From contig CAMELV010000005.1 of assembly GCA_945925985.1 (NCBI GenBank), positions 62,001-126,000 on the forward strand: DNA of 64,000 nt, in the 5' to 3' direction. Below, piece after piece: positions 7,525 through 16,340 of the stretch (within the stretch, counting starts at the first letter, position 1; each line of letters opens with the position of its first letter). The notes under the pieces were generated by a model, which saw only the letters and a program-made list of their open reading frames with translations, ran no database searches and had not been told where the DNA came from. Both the position numbers and the translations under genes were made by a program. Origin of the DNA: Comamonas sp. lk. Lineage in GTDB: Bacteria > Pseudomonadota > Gammaproteobacteria > Burkholderiales > Burkholderiaceae_C.

Positions 7525-10011
7525 TTACTGGCCCGAGGCTGGGGCGATGGTCGTGGCGGTAGGGGCTGCCCCCTTGATGCGAGCGCTGCTCGGGTCGTAA
7601 AAAGGCACCAGGGACGCTGTAGCGGCAACCTTGACGCCAGCCACTTCGATCTCGTATCGGCCCGCCATGACAAAGTCTTTGTCGGCCAGCCCAGCCGAAT
7701 TTTCGACGTAGCCCATGCCCAGCGATTGCCCGAGGGCATGGCCGAACATGCCAGATGAAATGCGGCCAACGATCACGCCGTTGCGCCAGATCGGCTCGTT
7801 GTGGTACAGCAAATGGGCAGGGTCGCTCAGCGCAAACTGCACCAGTCGCCGGTTCACGCCCTGCTGGCGTTGGCTGAGCAGCGCATCCCGACCGATGAAA
7901 CCGCCCGGCTTGTCCCAGGCCACAGCAAAGCCCAGGCCCGATTGAACCGGCGTGTCTTCGTCGCTGATGTCGTGGCCCCAGTGACGATAGGCTTTTTCCA
8001 TGCGCAGCGAGTTCAGGGCGTGGTAGCCGGCCAGCCGCAGGCCAAAGGGCTCCCCCGCGGTCATCAAGGCGTCAAACACCGCTGGTGCGCATTCGGTCGG
8101 GATATAGATCTCCCAGCCCAGTTCACCGACATAGGTGATGCGGCTGGCTCGCACCCGGGCATAGGCCAGGTCGATGGTTTGCGATGTGCCAAACGGGAAA
8201 GCGGCGTTGGACAGGTCAGCATCGGTCAGCGTTGCGAGCAATTCACGTGAGCGCGGCCCCATCAGGCTCAGTACGGCCATGCCAGCGCTGACATCTGTCG
8301 CCGTGGCCCGCGCGTCCTGCGGAATCTGGCGTTGCAGCCAGGTGAAGTCACGCACCTGGGTGGCGGCAGCCGTCACCACCATAAATCGGTCTGGTGCTTC
8401 GCGCGTCACGGTCAAGTCGGCCTCGATACCGCCCCGCACATTCAGCCACTGGGTGTAGACAATCTTGCCCACTGGCACGGCTATGTTATTGGCGCAGATC
8501 TGGTTGATCACACGCTCGGCGTCGGGTCCCTGCACCAGAAATTTGGCGAATGAGGATTGGTCAAATAGCCCAACCGCCTCGCGCACGGCCATGTGCTCCT
8601 GGGCCGAGTAATCAAACCAGTTTTGCCGTCCGTAGCTGTAGGCGTACTCAGCCTTGACCCCTTTGGGCGCAAACCAGTTCGCCCGCTCCCAGCCTGCCAC
8701 CTCGCCAAAGCAGGCGCCATGCGCCAGCAGCCGGTCATGCAGGATGGAGCGCCGCACGCCGCGGGCCGTCTCGGGCTGCCGGAACGGCCAGTGCATGGCG
8801 TACAGCAGGCCCAGGGTCTCCACCGTGCGGTCTTTCAGGTAGCGCCGGTTGCGTTGAAACGGCATGCAGCGACGAATGTCCACGTCCCACAGGTCCATGG
8901 GCGGGTGACCGTCGATGACCCAGTCGGCCAGCACTTTGCCGGCGCCACCGGCGGACTGGATGCCGATCGAGTTAAAGCCAGCGGCCACAAACAGGTTTCG
9001 CACCTCAGGCGTTTCGCCCAGCAGGTAGCGGTCGTCAGGCGTGAAACTTTCAGGACCGTTGAAAAACAGGTTGATGCCGGTCTTGGCCAGGGCCGGTGTC
9101 CGGTGCATGGCTGCCGTCAGCAGGGGTTCAATGTGCTCCAGGTCATCGGGCAGTTGGTCAAAACTGAAGCTCTCGGGGATGCCTTTCATGCCCCAAGGCT
9201 TGGCTACGGGCTCAAACCAGCCTACCAGTAACTTGCCCGCGTCTTCTTTAAAATACGCGCAGCCATCGGGGTCGCGCAGCACTGGCAGGTTGGACGACAA
9301 GCCCTCCATGGGCTCGGTCACGATGTAGAAATGCTCTGCCGCATGCAAGGGCACGGTGGTGCCGGCTTTGGCGCCAAGTTCATGGGCCCACATGCCGGCG
9401 CAGTTGATCACCGTGTCAGCGCGCATCACGCCTTGAGCAGTACGCACGCCGACGGCGCGGCCGTTTTCCACCAGAATCTCCTCGACCTTGGTGTTCTCAA
9501 AAATACGGGCGCCTCGGCTCTTGGCCCCTTTGGCCAGGGCCTGCGTGGTGTCGATCGGGTTGGTGCGGCCGTCCTTGGGCAAAAACACGCCGCCGACCAA
9601 GTCGCCGGTATGGACACCAGGCCAGAGCTCGCCGATTTCGCCAGGGGTGAGGGTTTGCACTTCCAGACCAAAGCACTTGGCCATTGATGCGCCGCGCAGC
9701 AACTCTTCCAGCCGGGCGGCATGGGTGGCTACGGCCACCGAGCCAGTTTGGCGGAAGCCGGTGGCCTGCCCAGTCTCTTGCTCGAGTGAGGCGTAGAGCG
9801 AGGTGGTGTACTGCGCCAGTCGCGTCAGGTTGTAGGTGGCACGCAATTGCCCGACCAGGCCAGCGGCATGCCAAGTGGTGCCGCAGGTGAGCTGCTTGCG
9901 TTCGAGCAGTACCACGTCGGTACAGCCCCGCAGGGTCAGGTGGTAAGCAATGCTGCAGCCCACGATGCCGCCGCCGACAATAACCACTTGCGCCCGATTT
10001 GGCAGGTCCAT
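7525..10011 (-). CDS. FAD-dependent dehydrogenase of the dimethylglycine/sarcosine dehydrogenase family with C-terminal GcvT domain
   Basis: An 828-residue two-part enzyme. The N-terminal DAO-type FAD domain starts with VVIVGGGIVGCSIAYHL (about 8-24), followed by LTCGTTWHAAG, whose His corresponds to the residue carrying covalent FAD in rat dimethylglycine dehydrogenase. From about residue 420 the protein has the aminomethyltransferase (GcvT) architecture that passes formaldehyde to tetrahydrofolate (DVSAGMAVLSLMGPRSRELL, YVGELGWEIYIP). It probably demethylates dimethylglycine, sarcosine or a related N-methyl amino acid. AGAGGTGATTCC precedes the ATG, giving a good ribosome site. It is the most divergent of three such paralogues in the window and heads the operon with the XRE-cupin and MocR regulators. 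Confidence 0.85.
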   Translation of the reverse strand: MDLPNRAQVVIVGGGIVGCSIAYHLTLRGCTDVVLLERKQLTCGTTWHAAGLVGQLRATYNLTRLAQYTTSLYASLEQETGQATGFRQTGSVAVATHAARLEELLRGASMAKCFGLEVQTLTPGEIGELWPGVHTGDLVGGVFLPKDGRTNPIDTTQALAKGAKSRGARIFENTKVEEILVENGRAVGVRTAQGVMRADTVINCAGMWAHELGAKAGTTVPLHAAEHFYIVTEPMEGLSSNLPVLRDPDGCAYFKEDAGKLLVGWFEPVAKPWGMKGIPESFSFDQLPDDLEHIEPLLTAAMHRTPALAKTGINLFFNGPESFTPDDRYLLGETPEVRNLFVAAGFNSIGIQSAGGAGKVLADWVIDGHPPMDLWDVDIRRCMPFQRNRRYLKDRTVETLGLLYAMHWPFRQPETARGVRRSILHDRLLAHGACFGEVAGWERANWFAPKGVKAEYAYSYGRQNWFDYSAQEHMAVREAVGLFDQSSFAKFLVQGPDAERVINQICANNIAVPVGKIVYTQWLNVRGGIEADLTVTREAPDRFMVVTAAATQVRDFTWLQRQIPQDARATATDVSAGMAVLSLMGPRSRELLATLTDADLSNAAFPFGTSQTIDLAYARVRASRITYVGELGWEIYIPTECAPAVFDALMTAGEPFGLRLAGYHALNSLRMEKAYRHWGHDISDEDTPVQSGLGFAVAWDKPGGFIGRDALLSQRQQGVNRRLVQFALSDPAHLLYHNEPIWRNGVIVGRISSGMFGHALGQSLGMGYVENSAGLADKDFVMAGRYEIEVAGVKVAATASLVPFYDPSSARIKGAAPTATTIAPASGQ

Positions 10012-10043
10012 GGAATCACCTCTTAGTGAAAAAACTCAATCCA

Positions 10044-10072
10044 ATTATACTGCCGTGAAATATTGATAACAA
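10044..10072 (-). promoter_or_regulatory. Sigma-70-type promoter for the minus-strand flavoprotein operon
   Basis: On the minus strand TTGTTA (10067-10072) and a perfect TATAAT (10044-10049) are separated by 17 bases. Transcription would start near 10037, about 26 bases before the ATG at 10011. The -35 box lies inside the inverted repeat at 10054-10080, so a protein bound there would block this promoter. Confidence 0.6.
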
Positions 10073-10080
10073 TTTTCACG
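10054..10080. promoter_or_regulatory. Inverted-repeat operator between divergent flavoprotein genes
   Basis: Arms CGTGAAA (10054-10060) and TTTCACG (10074-10080) form a 7-bp perfect inverted repeat, with further partial symmetry inside (ATTG/CAAT). It lies in the short AT-rich space between two divergent genes for the same enzyme family and overlaps the -35 boxes of both predicted promoters. The binding protein is unknown; the XRE-cupin and MocR regulators encoded next door are candidates. Confidence 0.55.
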
Positions 10081-10094
10081 AAGCTCTCTATAAT
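10063..10094 (+). promoter_or_regulatory. Possible promoter for the plus-strand flavoprotein-methyltransferase operon
   Basis: A perfect TATAAT sits at 10089-10094. The best -35 candidate is TTGATA at 10063-10068, but the spacer is 20 bases, longer than the optimum, so the promoter may need an activator. The start codon at 10168 would lie about 65 bases downstream of the transcription start. Confidence 0.4.
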
Positions 10095-10167
10095 TTAAAC
10101 GGGAACTTGACGTAGTGTGCGGTGTTGGCGATGGGTTTCGCTGGCCAACGGGTCCATGGAGACGGAT

Positions 10168-12591
10168 ATGACAGAGTATGCAAAAGTCGTCGTCATCGGC
10201 GGCGGGGTTGTTGGCTGCAGTTGTTTGTACCATTTGGCTCAAATGGGCATCTCTGACGCCCTGTTGCTTGAGCGCGATGAGCTGACCTCGGGTTCAACCT
10301 GGCATGCTGCCGGCAATCTGCCCACTTTTTCGACCAGCTGGAGCATCCTCAAGCTGCAGAAGTATTCCGCTTCGCTCTACCGTCAACTGGCCGCCTCGGC
10401 CGAGAACCCGATCAACTACCACGTAACCGGCTCGGTTCGGCTGGCACATACCCGCAACCGCATGGATGAGTTCCACCATGTGCAGAGCATGGCCAAGGCC
10501 AACGGTCTGGATTACGACATCCTGTCGCTGAGTGACCTGAAGCAACGCTACCCCTTCATCGAGACGCATGACCTGCTGGGTGCGCTGTGGGATCCGCTCG
10601 ATGGCGACATTGACCCATCGCAATTGACCCAGGCCCTGGCCCGCGCGGCACGTGAGCTGGGCGCCCGTGTGCGCCGGCATACTCGGGTCACGGCCTTGGC
10701 GCAAAAGCCCAATGGTGAGTGGTTGGTGACCACCGACAAAGGCGATGTGGTGGCCGAAGTGGTGGTCAACGCCGCCGGTTACCGGGCCGGTGAGATCATG
10801 GCCATGGTCGGTCGGCATTTGCCGATTGCCGTGATGTCGCACCAGTACCTGGTGACTGAAGACGTGCCAGAGCTCAAAGACCGCAGCGAGCGCCTGCCGC
10901 TGCTGCGCGATCCAGACACCTCTTATTACCTGCGGCAGGAGCGTGACGGCTTCATCCTGGGGCCCTACGAGTGGAAGGCCACGCCAATGTGGCTCGATGG
11001 CATGCCCGATGATTTTGCCAACCAGCTGTGGAATGACGATTTCGGCCGGCTGGAGAGCTACATCGAGGACGCGATGGCACGTGTGCCTGCCTTGGCGCGT
11101 GCCGGCATCAAACGCGGCGTGAACGGGCCCATTCCCTATTCGCCCGATGGCAACCCCTACATCGGACCCGAGCCCGGGCTGCGCAACTTCTTTCACTGCA
11201 ACACCTTCAGCTTTGGCATCACCCAGGGCGGTGGTGCCGGCAAGGCCCTGGCCGAGTGGGTGATTCATGGCCAGACCGAGTGGGACCTGTGGTCGCTGGA
11301 CCGGCGCCGTTACACCGACTACGCCACCACAGACTACACCGTGGCCAAGGCCATTGAGGTCTACCAGAATGAGTACGCGTCCTCCTTCCCTTATGAAGAG
11401 CGGGCGGCCGGCCGGCCGCTGCGTCCTTCGCCCCTGTATGAAACTCTCAAGGCCAAGGGCGCCCGATTTGGCGCCCGTGGCGGCTGGGAGCGCGCGGTGT
11501 ACTTTGACCTGGATGGCACCGTGCCCGAAGAAAACCTGTCCTTCCGGCGTGAGAGCGTCTGGCATGCAGCCGTTGCCCAAGAGGTGGCGGCAGTGCGCGA
11601 GCGGGTTGGCGTGCTGGACTTGCCTGGCTTCACCAAGTTTGAGCTCAAAGGCGAGGGTGCGGCCCAACACCTTGACCAACTCTCCTGCTCCAAGCTGCCC
11701 GGGCTGGGCCGGGTGTCATTGGCCTATGCGCTGACGCCCACCGGCAAGCTGCTGAGCGAGTTCACCATCACCCGGTTGGGGCCCGACCATTTCTACATCA
11801 TCAGTGCCGCGATTGCCGCCACGCACGACATGGACTTACTCACAAACGGTCTGCCTCCCGGCAGCCCGATTACCGTGCGTGATCTGTCTGCCGAGCTGGG
11901 CTCACTCATCATCGCCGGCCCGCGCGCCCGCGAGGTGCTGTCGCAGGTGACCGGGGCCGATCTGTCCAACGCCGGGTTCCCTTGGCTGACGGCGCGCGAG
12001 ATCACCGCCGTGACGGGGCCCATGCTGGCGATGCGGGTCAACTACGTGGGCGAGCTGGGCTGGGAACTGCACGCCCCGATCGCGCAAATGCCTGCCTTGT
12101 ACGCTGCAGTCTGGGCTGCAGGCCAGGCCTTTGATATCCGCGACTTTGGTATGTACGCCATGGACAGTCTGCGGGTTGACAAATGCTACCGCGGCTGGAA
12201 AAGCGATTTGGAGAGCGGCTACTCACCCTTGGACGCGTCCCTGGACCGTTTCATTGACCTTAAAAAGCCGTCTTTTGTGGGACGCGATGCCCTGTTGGCC
12301 GAGCACAGCCGCGGCGCTGCCCAGCGCTTTGTGCCGCTGGTGTTCGACGAACCCGGCGAGGCCGAGGCCCCTTACTGTGCCCAGGTCTTCCATGGCACGG
12401 ACAACGTGGGCCTGACCACATCTGGCGTCTGGAGCCACACGCTCAAGCAAAGCGTAGCGCTGGCCTATGTGCGGGCCGACTTGGCGCAACCGGGCACCCG
12501 GCTCGAGGTGAATGTGTTGGGCCAGCGACGCAGTGCCACAGTGCAAGCCGAGCCTTTGTACGATCCGACCAACGCACGGCTGCGTGCCTAG
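10168..12591 (+). CDS. Dimethylglycine dehydrogenase-like flavoprotein with GcvT domain
   Basis: An 807-residue paralogue of the neighbouring divergent gene, but closer to mammalian dimethylglycine dehydrogenase. It has VVVIGGGVVGCSCLYHL near the N terminus, LTSGSTWHAAGN with the conserved FAD-linking His, YYLRQERDGFILGPYEW in the substrate domain, and a GcvT-type C-terminal half (YVGELGWELHAP; TSGVWSHTLKQSVALAYV). It should oxidise an N-methyl group and hand the one-carbon unit to tetrahydrofolate. The start at MTEYAKVV is preferred because GGAGA (10158-10162) is well placed. The MttB-like gene follows 47 bp downstream, so the two are probably one transcript. Confidence 0.87.
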   Translation: MTEYAKVVVIGGGVVGCSCLYHLAQMGISDALLLERDELTSGSTWHAAGNLPTFSTSWSILKLQKYSASLYRQLAASAENPINYHVTGSVRLAHTRNRMDEFHHVQSMAKANGLDYDILSLSDLKQRYPFIETHDLLGALWDPLDGDIDPSQLTQALARAARELGARVRRHTRVTALAQKPNGEWLVTTDKGDVVAEVVVNAAGYRAGEIMAMVGRHLPIAVMSHQYLVTEDVPELKDRSERLPLLRDPDTSYYLRQERDGFILGPYEWKATPMWLDGMPDDFANQLWNDDFGRLESYIEDAMARVPALARAGIKRGVNGPIPYSPDGNPYIGPEPGLRNFFHCNTFSFGITQGGGAGKALAEWVIHGQTEWDLWSLDRRRYTDYATTDYTVAKAIEVYQNEYASSFPYEERAAGRPLRPSPLYETLKAKGARFGARGGWERAVYFDLDGTVPEENLSFRRESVWHAAVAQEVAAVRERVGVLDLPGFTKFELKGEGAAQHLDQLSCSKLPGLGRVSLAYALTPTGKLLSEFTITRLGPDHFYIISAAIAATHDMDLLTNGLPPGSPITVRDLSAELGSLIIAGPRAREVLSQVTGADLSNAGFPWLTAREITAVTGPMLAMRVNYVGELGWELHAPIAQMPALYAAVWAAGQAFDIRDFGMYAMDSLRVDKCYRGWKSDLESGYSPLDASLDRFIDLKKPSFVGRDALLAEHSRGAAQRFVPLVFDEPGEAEAPYCAQVFHGTDNVGLTTSGVWSHTLKQSVALAYVRADLAQPGTRLEVNVLGQRRSATVQAEPLYDPTNARLRA

Positions 12592-12638
12592 GCCTTGTTT
12601 TCAGTGAATTTTTATAGTTTTTCATTTAGGGGTTACAG

Positions 12639-14216
12639 ATGAGCGCAATCGAAGAGACCGTGGTTCGTCGTGGTGGTGCCAGGGAGGCCCGGCGTGCGGC
12701 ACGCGCGGCGCCGCTGCCTGACAGTCTGCGTCCCGTTCGGCCCGGCATGATGGGCGGCAGCTACAAGCCGCTCAAAGACGCCGACGTGCTGAAAATCCAC
12801 AACGCGGCCCTTGATGCCCTGGAGACCATTGGCTTTGCCGATGCACCGCAAAGCGGCATTGACGCCATGACCAAGGTCGGCGCCAAGCTCACAGACTCGG
12901 GCCGCCTGCTGTTCCCGCGCGCACTGGTCGAAGACACCATTGCCAACGCCGGTCGCCATTTTGTGCTGCATGGCCAAGACCCGAAACATGACATGGAGCC
13001 CTGGGGCTCGAAGGTGTATTTCGGCACCGCGGGGGCGGCGGTCAGCATGGTGGACGCCCGCACGGGCGAATACCGAGACTCCACGACGCAAGACCTGTAC
13101 AACATTGCCCGTGTGGTGGACACGCTGGAGCACATCCATTTCTTCCAGCGCTCGGTGGTGTGCCGTGACCTGGCGCTGCCTGAAGAAATGGATTTCAACA
13201 CCACCTACGCTTGCGTGGCGGGCACCACCAAACACGTGGGTGCCAGTTGGGTCGCGCCCGAGCATGTGGAGCAAAGCCTGAAGATGCTGCACATGATCGC
13301 TGGTGGCGAAGACAAATGGCGTGCTCGCCCCTTCGTTAGCCAGTCAAACTGCTTCGTCGTGCCGCCCATGAAGTTTGCCTACGACGCCTGCAAGTGCCTG
13401 GAAGTCGCGGTGCATGGCGGTATGCCGGTGCTGCTGCTGTCGGCCGGTCAGGCCGGCGCCACCGCCCCGGCCTCTTTGGCCGCAGCGCTGGTGCAAGAGG
13501 TGGCCGAGTGCTTGGCCGGCCTGGTCTATGTGAATGCGCTCAAGCCCAAGGCGCCGGCCATTTTTGGCACCTGGTGTTTTGTGTCTGACCTTCGCACTGG
13601 CGCCATGTCGGGTGGCAGCCCGGAGCAGGCGCTGCTTTCAGCCGCCAGCGCCCAACTGTCGCGCTTTTACGACCTGACCGGCGGCACCGCCTCCGGCATG
13701 AGCGACGCCAAGCTGCCAGACGCCCAATCCGGCTATGAAAAAGCCTACAACCACGCGCTGGTGGGCAACAGCGGCGCCAACCTGATTTACGAGTCAGCCG
13801 GCATGCTGGCCAGTCTGCTGGGTTTCTCGCTGGAAAGCCTGCTGATCGACAACGACATCATTGGCGCGGTGCAGCGGACCATCCGCGGCATCGAGGTGGA
13901 CGACGAGTCGATCTCTCTTGACACCATGCGCCAGGTTTGTCTGGAGGGTCCGGGCCATTACCTGGGCTCGGACCAGACCCTGAAGCTGATGCAACGAGAC
14001 TACCTGTACCCGCAGATCGGTGACCGCTCAAGCCCTAACCAGTGGGTGGAGCAGGGCAGACCCACGTTGCTGGACCGGGCCTCCACAAAGCTCAACAGCA
14101 TCCTGGCCAGCCACTACCCGACGCATATTCCGGCGGCCATTGACGAGGCCATTCGGCAACAGTTCCCGGTGCGCCTGCCGGTGGAAGGCATGCGGCCCAA
14201 GCCTGTCGTGCGCTAG
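12639..14216 (+). CDS. Trimethylamine methyltransferase (MttB) family protein, non-pyrrolysine type
   Basis: A 525-residue TIM-barrel protein of the MttB superfamily. The frame runs through without an internal TAG, so this is not the pyrrolysine enzyme of methanogens. It belongs to the glycine-betaine-methyltransferase-like (MtgB-like) branch, which passes a methyl group to a corrinoid protein. Family traits are the N-terminal stretch LKIHNAALDALETIGF (about 48-63) and the C-terminal VCLEGPGHYLGSDQTLKLM. AGGGG lies 6 bases before the ATG. It follows the dimethylglycine-dehydrogenase-like gene and overlaps the convergent transporter gene through a shared CTAG. No corrinoid protein or RamA is visible in the window. 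The substrate is unknown; betaine or another quaternary amine is the best guess. Confidence 0.83.
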   Translation: MSAIEETVVRRGGAREARRAARAAPLPDSLRPVRPGMMGGSYKPLKDADVLKIHNAALDALETIGFADAPQSGIDAMTKVGAKLTDSGRLLFPRALVEDTIANAGRHFVLHGQDPKHDMEPWGSKVYFGTAGAAVSMVDARTGEYRDSTTQDLYNIARVVDTLEHIHFFQRSVVCRDLALPEEMDFNTTYACVAGTTKHVGASWVAPEHVEQSLKMLHMIAGGEDKWRARPFVSQSNCFVVPPMKFAYDACKCLEVAVHGGMPVLLLSAGQAGATAPASLAAALVQEVAECLAGLVYVNALKPKAPAIFGTWCFVSDLRTGAMSGGSPEQALLSAASAQLSRFYDLTGGTASGMSDAKLPDAQSGYEKAYNHALVGNSGANLIYESAGMLASLLGFSLESLLIDNDIIGAVQRTIRGIEVDDESISLDTMRQVCLEGPGHYLGSDQTLKLMQRDYLYPQIGDRSSPNQWVEQGRPTLLDRASTKLNSILASHYPTHIPAAIDEAIRQQFPVRLPVEGMRPKPVVR

Positions 14217-15106
14217 GGCTGCGCCCTCAGGGGGGGCAGCACCGCCGCTGGTTGGTGCGAGCGCCTGATGATGTACAGGCCGCAAGCAATGATGATCATC
14301 GCCCCCAGCAGGGTGTGCGTGCCGGGTAGGGTCTGCCAAATCAGCCAATCAAGCCCCACGCCCCAGATCAGGGCGGTGTATTCCAGGGGCGCCACCACGG
14401 CGGCCTGACCATGTCGAAAGGCCTGGGTGATGGTCAATTGGCCCAAGAAGCCGGTGACCGCCAGCGCGGCGATCAAAGGCCAATGCGCCGGTTGGATGGC
14501 GACCCAGCTTGGCGCCGCCAGCAGGCCGGCGCCAACTCCGAGCTGCAGGGTCATCCAGAACACCAGGCTGCTGCTGGTGTCTGTGCGGCTGAGAATGCGC
14601 CCGGCCACCGCAGAGACCGCGTAACACACGGCCGCGCCCAGGACCGCCAGGGCACCCATAGACAGCATGGCGTTGGCGCTGGGGTTCATGGCCACCAGCA
14701 CCCCGATCAGCCCGCCCACCAGACAGACCCAGTGGCGGGTGTGTACAGCCTCTTTCAAGAAGGGGACCGCCAGCACGGTGATGATCAGAGGCGCGATGAA
14801 TGAAATGGCGTAGGCGTCGGTCAGGGTCAGCCTTTGCACGCCATAGGCGAACATCGGTAGCATGACAATACCGACCAGCCCTCTGAACAGATGCAGCGGC
14901 CAGCGTACCTGCAGCAGCTGGGGGCCTTCACCCCGCCACAGCACATACAGGCAGACCAGCGGCATGGCAGACAGCCCGCGCAGTGCCGCAACCTGCATGG
15001 GCGGGTAGCTGCCGGTCAAGGCCTTCATGATCGCGTCCATCATCGAAAACGAGCCGACAGCAGCCAGCATGGCAGCGATGCCCAGGCTATTTTCAGAATA
15101 TTTCAT
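14213..15106 (-). CDS. EamA/DMT-family transporter
   Basis: A 297-residue inner-membrane protein with about ten predicted hydrophobic helices in two EamA repeats (ALRGLSAMPLVCLYVLWRG in the first half; AFRHGQAAVVAPLEYTALIWGVGLDWLIW in the second). The length is typical. Such proteins usually export amino acids or small metabolites, and the substrate cannot be read from sequence. Its stop overlaps the stop of the methyltransferase gene at CTAG (14213-14216). It is the last gene before the accessory block. Confidence 0.85.
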   Translation of the reverse strand: MKYSENSLGIAAMLAAVGSFSMMDAIMKALTGSYPPMQVAALRGLSAMPLVCLYVLWRGEGPQLLQVRWPLHLFRGLVGIVMLPMFAYGVQRLTLTDAYAISFIAPLIITVLAVPFLKEAVHTRHWVCLVGGLIGVLVAMNPSANAMLSMGALAVLGAAVCYAVSAVAGRILSRTDTSSSLVFWMTLQLGVGAGLLAAPSWVAIQPAHWPLIAALAVTGFLGQLTITQAFRHGQAAVVAPLEYTALIWGVGLDWLIWQTLPGTHTLLGAMIIIACGLYIIRRSHQPAAVLPPLRAQP

Positions 15107-15179
15107 GGGGCGTATTAGATAACAGCGGGTCCGAGCAGTTGTTCCCTACCAGACTGTTGGCTGCATCCAATCAGCATTT

Positions 15180-15235
15180 GCTATATAAATAATAGCTAAG
15201 TATCCAAGAAAGAGAGAGGCTAACCCTGCACAGTT
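15180..15235 (+). repeat. Dispersed intergenic repeat, copy 1 (divergent 3' part)
   Basis: The core GCTATATAAATAATAGCTA (15180-15198) contains the short inverted repeat GCTAT/ATAGC. GGCTA recurs at offset 38-42, exactly as in the copies at 16387 and 18079; beyond that the copy diverges. It lies between the transporter gene and the Phd/VapC module. Confidence 0.75.
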
Positions 15236-15253
15236 TTAATTGAAATGCCTACA

Positions 15254-15274
15254 ATGTACATGTATTAAGTACAT
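15254..15274. promoter_or_regulatory. Phd/YefM-type operator upstream of the antitoxin gene
   Basis: ATGTAC (15254-15259) and GTACAT (15269-15274) form an inverted repeat with a 9-base spacer. It contains TGTACA, the core known from the YefM operator of yefM-yoeB. It ends 11 bases before the antitoxin start, fitting autorepression by the antitoxin or toxin-antitoxin complex. Confidence 0.6.
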
Positions 15275-15285
15275 AAAAGAATTAT

Positions 15286-15579
15286 ATGTCCATCTCTATT
15301 GCCCAATCCCGCCAACAGCTCTCTGCCCTGATCGCCGCGGCTCAGCAGCAGCCCCAGGTCATTACCAACCGCAACACGCCGGTTGCGGTGCTGGTGTCGG
15401 TCGACTACTTTGCCCGCAGCGAGGCCGCTGTCAAACCCTTGGCCGACAGCTTTTATAGCCAGGTGCTGCAACTGCGTGAGACTTTCCCGCCGCAGGACGA
15501 CACTGGCTTTGCCGGGCCAAACTCTGCTGCGCGCCAAACGGCTTGGCAGCGCGCCAATGTCTTTATCGACCCCGCTTAG
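15286..15579 (+). CDS. Phd/YefM-family antitoxin
   Basis: A 97-residue type II antitoxin. The N-terminal half is the DNA-binding Phd/YefM fold (SISIAQSRQQLSALIAAAQQQPQVITNRNTPVAVLVSVDYF). The C-terminal half (about 50-97) is charged and would wrap the toxin. Twelve bases separate it from the PIN-domain toxin gene. The ribosome site is weak (AAAAGA). Autoregulation is likely through the palindrome at 15254-15274. Confidence 0.85.
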   Translation: MSISIAQSRQQLSALIAAAQQQPQVITNRNTPVAVLVSVDYFARSEAAVKPLADSFYSQVLQLRETFPPQDDTGFAGPNSAARQTAWQRANVFIDPA

Positions 15580-15591
15580 GGCAACTCTGCA

Positions 15592-16002
15592 ATGAGCGCC
15601 ACCATCGTTCTGGCAGACACCAACGTCATCAGTGAGTTGGTCAGAAGCACCCCCGACCCGCAGGTGATGCGCTGGCTCCAAGAGGTGCCACGGATGGCTC
15701 TATCCGCCGTCACGCTGGAAGAAGCCCACTTCGGTCTGGCCTGGCAACCCAACACCCGCAAGTTGGCGCTGTTCAACGCACTGGTGGAACGTCTGCACGC
15801 GGTGTACCCCATTACCCCCGCCATTGCCCAGCGCGGCGGCGTGTTGCGTGGGCAATTCCAGGCCCAAGGTATCGCCCGCAGCGCCCCAGACATGCTGATT
15901 GCCGCCACCGCCATCGAACACCAATTGGTGCTGGCCACCCGCAACGTGCGCGACTTCCTGGGCTGCGGGGTTCAAATCGTCAACCCGTTTGATGCTTTAT
16001 AA
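15592..16002 (+). CDS. vapC: VapC-type PIN-domain toxin
   Basis: A 136-residue PIN-domain ribonuclease. The acidic metal-binding residues are seen in LADTNVISELV (Asp at 8), LEEAHFG (Glu near 43), PDMLIAATA (Asp near 101) and TRNVRDF. PIN toxins of this class cut tRNA or rRNA in a Mg-dependent manner. It pairs with the Phd/YefM antitoxin gene just upstream rather than with a classical VapB. All catalytic positions look intact, so the toxin is probably functional. Confidence 0.88.
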   Translation: MSATIVLADTNVISELVRSTPDPQVMRWLQEVPRMALSAVTLEEAHFGLAWQPNTRKLALFNALVERLHAVYPITPAIAQRGGVLRGQFQAQGIARSAPDMLIAATAIEHQLVLATRNVRDFLGCGVQIVNPFDAL

Positions 16003-16061
16003 GCGCCGGCCCGGTGCAGTTCTGATTGCACTGTACACAACCCAGCACACCAGGAGGCAGT

Positions 16062-16340
16062 ATGTCCAGCACCATGACCATTCGTCTGGAAGACAGCGTC
16101 AAAAACCGGCTCGACCAGCTCGCCAGTGTCACCCAGCGCAGTAAATCCTTTCTGGCCGCCGAGGCGATTGCGGCCTATGTGGATACCAACGAGTGGCAGC
16201 TCAGCGAAATTCAGGCCGCGCTCACCGAAGCCGAGGCCCAGGACTACGCCACCGATCAAGACATGGCCGACCTAGCGCTGAAGTGGAATGCCGGTGCCCA
16301 TGCTGGTAGGCCAAATACGCTTCTGGCTATCTTGCCTTAA
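16062..16340 (+). CDS. Orphan ribbon-helix-helix antitoxin
   Basis: A 92-residue CopG/ParD-like antitoxin. The RHH part is MTIRLEDSVKNRLDQLASVTQRSKSFLAAEAIAAYV, followed by an acidic toxin-binding arm. A strong site GGAGG (16053-16057) sets the start at MSSTMTI. No ParE/RelE toxin follows. Instead the last three codons and the stop lie inside the 112-bp repeat that starts at 16331. The final residues (RPNTLLAILP) do not look like a normal antitoxin tail. The gene seems to have lost its 3' end and its toxin when the repeat arrived. Confidence 0.75.
   Translation: MSSTMTIRLEDSVKNRLDQLASVTQRSKSFLAAEAIAAYVDTNEWQLSEIQAALTEAEAQDYATDQDMADLALKWNAGAHAGRPNTLLAILP

Noticed and set aside
12639..14216. 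Pyrrolysine-containing trimethylamine methyltransferase
   Set aside because: Neither this gene nor the one at 57032-58609 has an in-frame TAG, and no pyl genes or pyrrolysine tRNA are seen.
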